Assembly: GCA_945919165.1 (NCBI GenBank) | Contig: CAMEIZ010000040.1 | Location: 1-12,506, forward strand | DNA from: an uncultured Traorella sp. | GTDB lineage: Bacteria > Bacillota_I > Bacilli_A > Erysipelotrichales > Erysipelotrichaceae | DNA length: 12,506 bases | Direction of reading: 5' to 3' | Shown here: piece after piece, positions 1-4,999 of the stretch | Position numbering within the stretch: position 1 is the first letter of the stretch | Layout of the letters: every line of letters begins with the position of its first letter | Notes under the pieces: model-generated | What the model was told of the DNA's origin: nothing | Databases searched by the model: none | What the model saw: only the letters and a program-made list of their open reading frames with translations | Program-made: the position numbers and the translations under genes

Positions 1-103
1 TATTTATGAATACGAAATTGAGGATTTTCCTTGCATCGTTGCTATTGATTCCAAAGGAAACAGTCTATATGAAACTTACACTTGTGCAAGAAATCCCAAA
101 TAA
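1..103 (+). CDS. C-terminal end of an unrecognised protein (partial)
   Basis: An open frame enters from the left edge (first full codon at 2) and gives about 33 residues before TAA at 101-103. The visible tail contains EDFPCIVAIDSKGNSLYETY and ends in NPK. The alternation of hydrophobic strand (CIVAID) and turn (SKGN) suggests an edge beta-hairpin of a small alpha/beta domain, but no family can be named from so little. The next gene starts 38 bp later. That the frame stays open and is compositionally ordinary supports coding; identity is unknown. Confidence 0.55.
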   Translation, partial: IYEYEIEDFPCIVAIDSKGNSLYETYTCARNPK

Positions 104-116
104 GTAAAAAAATGTG

Positions 117-122
117 TATAAT
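117..122 (+). promoter_or_regulatory. Candidate -10 box (TATAAT) before the glycosyltransferase gene
   Basis: A perfect TATAAT lies 18 bp before the ATG at 141. No convincing -35 is seen 16-18 bp upstream. A transcript starting 6-7 nt downstream would begin at about 129, right at the ribosome site AGGGTG (129-134), so the leader would be almost absent. Two other genes in the window share this geometry (see findings), which makes it worth recording despite the weak -35. Confidence 0.35.
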
Positions 123-140
123 GAAAGCAGGGTGATGATT

Positions 141-827
141 ATGAAAAAAGTACTTAAATGGACGGTATCAATTCTGCTTTCAGTTTTTTTGATATTCACA
201 CTTTTAGGTTTTATGGAATATCGTTCTGTATTAGCAGAAATGCCGTTAGAAGATAAAGTAACGCAAGTGCAGTCAAAATCCAATTATGTGAAAATCGATG
301 ATATCAGCGAATATTTGCTGAAGGCCACGATCGCAACCGAAGATCAGCGTTTTTATTCACATCACGGTGTTGATTTTATTGCCTATGGAAGAATTCTTTA
401 TGTTTTAATCACAAGCGGAAAAATTAACAGCGGAGGATCGACGATTTCTCAGCAACTGGCAAAAAATCTATATTTTGGCTATGAGCCTTCTATCATTCGA
501 AAATTTGCTGAATTCTTTATGGTTCATGACATTGAAACCAGATATGAAAAAGATGAAATATTAGAGCTTTATGTCAATTATATTAATTATGGTGATAATC
601 ATATGGGAATTTATCAGGCCAGTCAGGGTTATTTTCATAAAGAACCCAAAGATCTCAGCTTCAATGAAGCAACACTGCTTGCAGGAATTCCACAATCTCC
701 AGCTAACTATCAGCTCAGCAATCATGCAGATATGGCTTATAAACGACAACAGGTTGTGATTCGTGCCTTAATAGATAATCATATTTATACGCAAGAAGAA
801 ATAGAAGAATTATTAAATGGAGACTAG
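141..827 (+). CDS. mtgA: Monofunctional biosynthetic peptidoglycan glycosyltransferase (GT51)
   Basis: Polymerises lipid II into glycan strands at the outer face of the membrane (family knowledge). The 228-residue protein has one N-terminal membrane anchor (about 5-25) followed only by a GT51 domain; no transpeptidase domain follows. Visible GT51 motifs in order are TEDQRFYSHHGVD (66-78, catalytic Glu67), GGSTISQQLAKNLYF (98-112), RKFAEFF (120-126), ETRYEKDEILELYVN (132-146) and the GIPQSPANY loop (182-190). The length fits MtgA-type enzymes. The frame is open from GTG 114, but ATG 141 is preferred: AGGGTG sits 6 nt before it and the membrane anchor starts immediately. The GNAT gene follows after 3 bp, so the two are probably co-transcribed. 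The family call is secure; the symbol is by analogy with the single-domain class. Confidence 0.88.
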   Translation: MKKVLKWTVSILLSVFLIFTLLGFMEYRSVLAEMPLEDKVTQVQSKSNYVKIDDISEYLLKATIATEDQRFYSHHGVDFIAYGRILYVLITSGKINSGGSTISQQLAKNLYFGYEPSIIRKFAEFFMVHDIETRYEKDEILELYVNYINYGDNHMGIYQASQGYFHKEPKDLSFNEATLLAGIPQSPANYQLSNHADMAYKRQQVVIRALIDNHIYTQEEIEELLNGD

Positions 828-830
828 ACC

Positions 831-1289
831 ATGGAAATTCATATTGAAAAATATACCAAGGATAAAATCCAAGATGTCCTTCAATTTGAAAAAGATCTAA
901 GAAGCGAAGAAGACTTTTGGGGATGGAAAATTGATGATGATTATGAATTAGCAGTAGAAAACAGTTTTGATGATCCCAGCTTTAAAAATGCTCTCTCTTT
1001 TCTGGCTTACGCTGATAACAAAGTCATTGGAAGAATTGACGCTTCGCTGATTGTCACTCATTTTGATGGTTCCATAAAAGCATATTTGGACTGGATATGT
1101 GTGTTGAAAAGCTATCGTCATTTAGGGGCAGCTCAAGCTTTAATGAAAGCTTTGAGAAATGAACTGAAACAAAAAGGCGTTGATACCCTGATTGGTTTGA
1201 TCGCCTCCAACAAAGAAGCGCAAAGCTTTTATCGCTCTTTAGAAGAATCAACAATCAAAGACGAAGGAATTTGGATTGATATCAAATAA
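831..1289 (+). CDS. GNAT-family N-acetyltransferase
   Basis: A 152-residue protein with the GNAT fold pattern. A strand pair (ALSFLAYADNKVIGRID, 54-70) leads to motif A, ending in the acetyl-CoA pyrophosphate loop YRHLGAAQALM (95-105, R-x-x-G-x-A type). Motif B is SNKEAQSFYRSLEE (126-139), where the Asn and Phe-Tyr are typical. It would transfer an acetyl group from acetyl-CoA to an amine; the substrate cannot be told from sequence. The ATG at 831 follows GGAG (819-822) inside the end of the upstream glycosyltransferase gene, with 3 bp between the genes, which suggests translation from one message. The N-terminal 50 residues are acidic and not diagnostic. Whether the substrate relates to the cell wall is only suggested by position. 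Confidence 0.82.
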   Translation: MEIHIEKYTKDKIQDVLQFEKDLRSEEDFWGWKIDDDYELAVENSFDDPSFKNALSFLAYADNKVIGRIDASLIVTHFDGSIKAYLDWICVLKSYRHLGAAQALMKALRNELKQKGVDTLIGLIASNKEAQSFYRSLEESTIKDEGIWIDIK

Positions 1290-1310
1290 GAGAATAGATC
1301 ATCATACTCT

Positions 1311-1350
1311 AATAAAAAAGTACTCAAGCTTAGAAGCTTGAGTGTTTTTC
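1311..1350. terminator. Bidirectional rho-independent terminator between GNAT gene and yggS
   Basis: ACTCAAGC (1322-1329) pairs with GCTTGAGT (1336-1343); the intervening TTAGAA can close two more pairs. On the plus strand it is followed by GTTTTTC, on the minus strand by a T run (complement of AAAAAA at 1314-1319). It can therefore end both the 141-1289 operon and the converging yggS transcript, whose TAA stop lies at 1351-1353. Confidence 0.88.
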
Positions 1351-1986
1351 TTATTTTTGTTTTGAGTAATCTCTTTGTCCGAAAATATCTGTTCCGATAC
1401 GGATCATGGTAGCTCCATGTTTCAGGGCGATTTTGTAATCATAACTCATTCCCATGGATAATTCTTTAAAATGATAGCTGTTTTTTAGCTTTTCAGCTTT
1501 CATAAAGACTTCTTCGATGCGCTGTTCATCTTCACAGTGAGGCCCGATGACCATGATGCCATCAATGGCTACATGTTGATAGGAATGCTTGAGAACATCA
1601 TCTAGTTCAGTTTCATCAAATCCAAACTTGGTTTCTTCATGCGCCAGATTTACCTGTAATAAAACATGAGTCACAAGATCTTGTTTGGTGCTTTCTTTTT
1701 CAATAACATCTAAAAGATGAAGTGAATCAACAGAATGGATAAGGGCAGTTTTACCAATCAGATATTTCACTTTATTGGTTTGCAGATGTCCAATCATATG
1801 CCAGCGTATTGGTTCATCAGGCTGAGCCTTTTGAAGGATTTCCTGTACTTTGTTTTCACCAAAATCCAATTGATTGGCTTTAATAGCTTCATCAATACAG
1901 CTTCTGGGATATGTTTTGCTGACAGCAATCAACGTTACGTTTTCTGGTAAAGTTTGTCTAATTCTTTCAATATTCTCTTTTATCAT
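1351..1986 (-). CDS. yggS: YggS/YlmE (PLPBP) pyridoxal-phosphate homeostasis protein
   Basis: A 211-residue single-domain TIM-barrel PLP-binding protein of the YggS/PROSC family, which has no known enzyme activity and buffers vitamin B6 and amino/keto-acid pools. The PLP-lysine motif is AVSKTYP (Lys24). It is followed by FGENKVQE (42-49), RWHMIGHLQTNKVKYL and the C-terminal phosphate-binding block SMGMSYDYKIALKHG...RIGTDIFG. Length is slightly below the usual 220-230. In many Bacillota the homologue (ylmE) lies just after ftsZ; here it lies on the opposite side of the ftsA promoter, pointing away, behind rpmB. The start ATG has no ribosome site at the normal distance: the bases before it are T8-C-T, the tail of the rpmB hairpin. 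The only AGGA is about 20 nt upstream and paired in that hairpin. Confidence 0.93.
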   Translation of the reverse strand: MIKENIERIRQTLPENVTLIAVSKTYPRSCIDEAIKANQLDFGENKVQEILQKAQPDEPIRWHMIGHLQTNKVKYLIGKTALIHSVDSLHLLDVIEKESTKQDLVTHVLLQVNLAHEETKFGFDETELDDVLKHSYQHVAIDGIMVIGPHCEDEQRIEEVFMKAEKLKNSYHFKELSMGMSYDYKIALKHGATMIRIGTDIFGQRDYSKQK

Positions 1987-2012
1987 AGAAAAAAAACAGG
2001 AACAATCCTGTC
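1987..2012 (-). terminator. Terminator-like hairpin between rpmB and yggS
   Basis: On the minus strand CAGGA-TTGT-TCCTG (2010-1997) is followed by eight T (1996-1989). With flanking A and T runs the stem extends to about 11 bp and reaches the rpmB stop (2015-2017). It looks like a complete intrinsic terminator for rpmB. The last T is only two bases from the yggS ATG (1986), so a terminated transcript would stop at the yggS start and a read-through transcript would hide the only AGGA in the stem. Confidence 0.75.
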
Positions 2013-2014
2013 TT

Positions 2015-2203
2015 TTACATACCCTTCTTCTTTAATGTTCTCAATGCTCTAGCAGAGATGCGAAGCTTCTGAGGCTTTCCATCTACCATAACATTAACTT
2101 TTTGTAAATTCACATTCCATTTACGACGAGTAGCACGCAATGAGTGAGAACGTTTATTCCCTGTTAAAGGGCCTTTACCAGAAATTGCACAAACTTTTGA
2201 CAT
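2015..2203 (-). CDS. rpmB: 50S ribosomal protein L28
   Basis: A 62-residue basic protein with the L28 pattern: MSKVCAISGKGPLTGNKRSHS at the N-terminus, then RATRRKWNVNLQKVNVMVDGKP and RISARALRTLKKKG. It is a structural component of the large ribosomal subunit. Only one Cys (Cys5) remains, so it is the form lacking a four-Cys zinc site. A consensus AAAGGAGG lies just before the ATG. It stands alone behind its own strong promoter (2250-2278), divergent from ftsA, and ends in the hairpin at 1987-2012. Length and sequence are fully normal for the family. Confidence 0.97.
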   Translation of the reverse strand: MSKVCAISGKGPLTGNKRSHSLRATRRKWNVNLQKVNVMVDGKPQKLRISARALRTLKKKGM

Positions 2204-2249
2204 AACGTAAACCCTCCTTTCGACTTACTAGTTCACAATTTGCTTTATT

Positions 2250-2278
2250 ACTATACCATTATCTCAATAAATTTGCAA
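2250..2278 (-). promoter_or_regulatory. rpmB promoter, sigma-A type with extended -10
   Basis: Reading the minus strand, the -35 TTGCAA (2278-2273) is separated by exactly 17 bp from TATAGT (2255-2250). TG stands one base before the -10, giving an extended -10. The predicted start lies about 40 nt before the L28 ATG, leaving room for the strong ribosome site. Confidence 0.75.
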
Positions 2279-2359
2279 GCATATTTTTTTCTAAAATGAT
2301 AATTTGAAATCTTACACGAGAATCTTTTGAGGATAAGGATATTGGTGCTGATGATAAAG

Positions 2360-2414
2360 AATTCTGTTTTGGTTTTTTTTAACATTTATTGAATCATGAC
2401 AGCTAAACAGAATT
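2360..2414. repeat. 10-bp inverted repeat upstream of ftsA
   Basis: AATTCTGTTT (2360-2369) is perfectly complementary to AAACAGAATT (2405-2414), with 35 bp between. It lies between the two divergent promoters, 70-100 bp upstream of the ftsA -10. It could be an operator or a remnant hairpin; the T8 run at 2373-2380 lies inside the loop, so it is not a standard terminator. AT-richness makes chance plausible. Confidence 0.35.
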
Positions 2415-2477
2415 TAAAAGTGAAAACAATTCTTCATCAAAAATTAAAGAAATTCTATTTTTAAGTACATCAAATTA

Positions 2478-2494
2478 TGGTATTATATTATAGT
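2478..2494 (+). promoter_or_regulatory. ftsA promoter, overlapping -10 candidates
   Basis: TGG-TATTAT (2478-2486) is an extended -10, and TATAGT (2489-2494) overlaps it downstream. The matching -35 region (about 2458-2463, TTTTTA) is poor. The same word TGGTATTATATTA recurs in the uraA promoter at 7582-7594. Either -10 places the transcript start at the edge of the ribosome site AAGGAGGT (2503-2510). Confidence 0.55.
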
Positions 2495-2516
2495 GAATAG
2501 GCAAGGAGGTATTCAA

Positions 2517-3758
2517 GTGGCAAAACAGGTTTATGCAAGTGTTGAAATTGCAGATCATGAAGTTCGTCTTGCAGTTGGTGAATTTCATGAAAATCACTTA
2601 AATATCCAAAGAATTGAACGAGTGAAACATAATGGTATTGTGAATCAGCAGATTGTTCATGAAGGAAGCATTGTCAACGCACTTATGAAGGCTGTTCAGA
2701 ACTGCAGTGAAATTCTTGGTTATAAACTTGAAAGAGTCCTTCTGGCTGTTCCAAGTGTCAATATGAAAAAGCTTAACGGAAAAGTGAAGGTGTTGACAAG
2801 AAGTGGACGTGTTCAGTTATCGGATATTCAAAGAGGCATGAATGAAGTGATTACAAGCGATCATGATGAAAATTTAGAGCTTGTGAATGTAGGTGGTATC
2901 AAGTACATCGTGAATGGTATTGGATCGAGAAAAATGCCGCTTAATGAAGAATGTGATCAGTTTGCGATTGATCTTGATTTGTTCTATTGCGATAAGAATA
3001 CATTATATACATATGCTAACGTGATTGAAAAGGCAAACCTGGAAATACAGGATATTACGCTTGATGCCTATGCAATTGGAGAGGAAGCAGCTTTATTTGA
3101 ACAGGCTGTAGCAAATTATATCGTACTGATTCATTTGGAACGACAGACTACGACACTATCTTTATTTTCGAAAGGTAAACTATTGAATAGTGAAGTGCTT
3201 TATGAAGGATATGGAGAATGGATTCGTCAGCTTTTGGAAAGCACTGGTTTAAAACAGGAAATCTGTTTTCGCTTATTGAATGAAAATGACTGTTTGTTAG
3301 AAAAAGAGTATTCGGATGATCCTGTCTTTTTGTGGTCAAGTGATGAAACAGAACACACACTTTCATTAAAACAGTTGCATGACTATGTGAAAGAAAGCTC
3401 GCAAAAATGGTTTGACAGGATGAAAAATGCTTGTCAGCCAATTCTGGAAAATGGTCCTTGTCAGATTATTCTGACTGGAGAAGGATGCGAGATGAGAGGC
3501 ATGGAACAGATGATTTCAAAGATTTCACCAACTGCCAGTATTTATGTTCCACAGACAATAGGCGGCAGAGACTGTGCTTTGAGCTGTGTATTGGGAATGT
3601 TTTACGCATGGCGTGATATTAATGTAATTCGTAACTCTTCAGCTGCTTGTGCTGATGAGAGATTGATTGATGAAGCATTGAAATTACCGAAATCAAAGAA
3701 TTCAGATGAAACAGGATTTACAAAAAAGCTCATGAATATTATCATGAATGAAAAATAA
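2517..3758 (+). CDS. ftsA: Divergent FtsA-like cell division protein
   Basis: FtsA tethers FtsZ filaments to the membrane at the division site. I chose GTG 2517: AAGGAGGT (2503-2510) lies 6 nt before it and the protein then begins MAKQVYASVEI; the frame is open from GTG 2493, but that codon precedes the ribosome site. The 413-residue product has the FtsA order: N-terminal actin-like subdomain, an inserted 1C region (about 86-160), a second lobe, a short linker (about 375-400) and a C-terminal amphipathic helix GFTKKLMNIIM (400-410) typical of the membrane anchor. The nucleotide loops are eroded. The phosphate-1 loop (usually DIGT) reads EIADHE (10-15). The phosphate-2 loop (usually DIGGGTT) reads HLERQTTT (206-213). 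Only the adenosine loop TGEGCEMRGM (320-329) is recognisable. ftsZ follows after 12 bp. Function is inferred from anchor and context. Confidence 0.85.
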   Translation: MAKQVYASVEIADHEVRLAVGEFHENHLNIQRIERVKHNGIVNQQIVHEGSIVNALMKAVQNCSEILGYKLERVLLAVPSVNMKKLNGKVKVLTRSGRVQLSDIQRGMNEVITSDHDENLELVNVGGIKYIVNGIGSRKMPLNEECDQFAIDLDLFYCDKNTLYTYANVIEKANLEIQDITLDAYAIGEEAALFEQAVANYIVLIHLERQTTTLSLFSKGKLLNSEVLYEGYGEWIRQLLESTGLKQEICFRLLNENDCLLEKEYSDDPVFLWSSDETEHTLSLKQLHDYVKESSQKWFDRMKNACQPILENGPCQIILTGEGCEMRGMEQMISKISPTASIYVPQTIGGRDCALSCVLGMFYAWRDINVIRNSSAACADERLIDEALKLPKSKNSDETGFTKKLMNIIMNEK

Positions 3759-3770
3759 AGGAGAATCATT

Positions 3771-4847
3771 ATGGGTGAATTAGATTTTAGACAGGTTGCC
3801 AAGATCAAAGTATTTGGTGTTGGAGGTGCCGGAGGGAATGCAGTAAACCGCATGGCCAAAGAGGGCGTTCGTGGTGTTGATTTTTTCGTGTGCAATACAG
3901 ATGCACAGGTATTGGAAATATCACCAGTGTCGAATAAAATCGTGTTGGGAAGAGAGCTGACAGGAGGTTTAGGTGCCGGAGGAAATCCTGAAATCGGACG
4001 TGCAGCGGCAGAAGAAAGTATTGAAGAGATCCGTGAAGCAATAAAAGGAAGCGATATGGTCTTTATTACTGCCGGATTAGGTGGCGGTACAGGAACCGGT
4101 GCGGCTCCGATTTTTGCCAAGATTGCTAAAGAAGAGGGTGCTTTGACTGTAGGAATTGTTACCAAGCCTTTTTCGTTTGAAGGAAGAAAAAAAGCTGAAT
4201 TGGCGAATAATGGACTCAATGAATTAAAGAAATATGTGGATTCTTTGATTGTCGTATCCAATAACAATCTATTGGAGATCATGGGAAGAAAACCAATCAG
4301 TGAAGCTTTTGAAGCAGCTGATAATGTCTTAAGACAGGGTGTTCAGACGATTACTGACTTAATTGCAGTACCTGCTTTAGTCAATTTGGACTTTGCGGAT
4401 GTTAAGGCTATTATGTCAAATCAGGGAACCTGTGTGATTGGTGTAGGTATGGCAGAAGGTGAAGATAAAGCCAAAGAAGCTGCTGAAAAAGCTATTCAAT
4501 CACCGCTTCTTGAAAGTAAAGTCAGCGGAGCTACCAATGCCATTATTAATCTGACAGGTGGAGCAAGTACAACTCTTTATGATGCAGAAGATGCCAGAGA
4601 AGTGATTGCAGAAGCCTGCGGTGGTGAAATTGATACGATTTATGGTATTGCCATTAATGAAAATTTAGGTGATGCTGTGATTGTAACGGTCATTGCAACA
4701 GGTTTTGATCAACATGAAGAACCTGTCACAAAAAGCTATGAGGCACCAAAGATGCAGTCAAATAGTTCAGCTGCAAAACCTCTGCAAAGTGATAAAGTAG
4801 AAAAGAGCGAACCTGAGATTTTCCCTAAATTCTTTATGAATAAATAA
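3771..4847 (+). CDS. ftsZ: Cell division GTPase FtsZ
   Basis: Tubulin-like GTPase that polymerises into the Z ring at mid-cell. The 358-residue protein has KVFGVGGAGGNAVNRM (13-28), the tubulin signature GGGTGTGAAP (104-113), TKPFSFEGRKK (131-141) and the T7 synergy loop NLDFADVKAIM (205-215) with Asp207 and Asp210. A linker of about 25 residues (roughly 320-345) precedes a C-terminal peptide EIFPKFFMNK, which resembles the FtsA-binding core (usually DIPxFLR). Around residue 163 the usual PND(R/K)L segment reads SNNNLL, a mild divergence. AAGGAG lies 8 nt before the ATG, and ftsA ends 12 bp upstream, so the two are one operon. The pair travels without sepF, divIVA or mur genes in this window. 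Confidence 0.98.
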   Translation: MGELDFRQVAKIKVFGVGGAGGNAVNRMAKEGVRGVDFFVCNTDAQVLEISPVSNKIVLGRELTGGLGAGGNPEIGRAAAEESIEEIREAIKGSDMVFITAGLGGGTGTGAAPIFAKIAKEEGALTVGIVTKPFSFEGRKKAELANNGLNELKKYVDSLIVVSNNNLLEIMGRKPISEAFEAADNVLRQGVQTITDLIAVPALVNLDFADVKAIMSNQGTCVIGVGMAEGEDKAKEAAEKAIQSPLLESKVSGATNAIINLTGGASTTLYDAEDAREVIAEACGGEIDTIYGIAINENLGDAVIVTVIATGFDQHEEPVTKSYEAPKMQSNSSAAKPLQSDKVEKSEPEIFPKFFMNK

Positions 4848-4853
4848 ATTGAT

Positions 4854-4949
4854 AAAAGCATTCCGAGATAAGGTGTGTTCTATGCCCGAAGAAGCCTAAA
4901 CTACTTCGGGCGTTTTTGTATGAGATTTTGGTTATTATGGAATGCTTTT
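4854..4949. repeat. 11-bp outer inverted repeat enclosing the ftsZ terminator
   Basis: AAAAGCATTCC (4854-4864) is perfectly complementary to GGAATGCTTTT (4939-4949), and the right arm continues into TT (4946-4951 is T6). The arms enclose the whole intrinsic hairpin at 4884-4911. An RNA spanning both would form a long closing stem. It could be a nested terminator or a structured leader of the ATPase gene; I do not recognise a known riboswitch core in the loop. Confidence 0.5.
4884..4917 (+). terminator. ftsZ intrinsic terminator
   Basis: GCCCGAAG (4884-4891) pairs with CTTCGGGC (4904-4911), an 8-bp GC-rich stem with a 12-nt loop, followed by GTTTTTG. It lies 37 bp after the ftsZ stop and ends the ftsA-ftsZ operon. 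Confidence 0.88.
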
Positions 4950-4999
4950 TTGGTTCTAAGGAGATCATTTGCATCATAAGGTGCTAGGGGAGAGTGATC

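Larger units (their letters stand above)
2204..2516. other. Divergent rpmB / ftsA intergenic region
   Basis: These 313 bp hold the rpmB promoter (2250-2278, minus) and the ftsA promoter candidates (2478-2494, plus). They also hold a 10-bp inverted repeat (2360-2369 / 2405-2414) in an AT-rich stretch. I see no convincing ORF; a 13-codon frame from ATG 2351 lacks a correctly spaced ribosome site. Confidence 0.7.

Noticed and set aside
2351..2392. Short frame (13 codons) starting at ATG 2351 in the rpmB-ftsA intergenic region
   Set aside because: No properly spaced ribosome site, no promoter assigned to it, and a low-complexity sequence; not supported as a gene.
3602..4282. A 226-residue open frame on the minus strand across ftsZ
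   Set aside because: It lies wholly opposite ftsA/ftsZ, has a low-complexity Pro/Ser/Ala-rich translation caused by ftsZ codon pattern, and no ribosome site; a shadow of the real genes.
4933..4938. TATTAT as -10 of the ATPase promoter
   Set aside because: No acceptable -35 at 16-18 bp; the region overlaps terminator T-runs. Possible but not supported enough to list as a feature.
4848..4999. Known manganese (yybP-ykoY) or NiCo riboswitch ahead of the ATPase
   Set aside because: The conserved cores I know for these classes are not visible; only the nested inverted repeats are reported.
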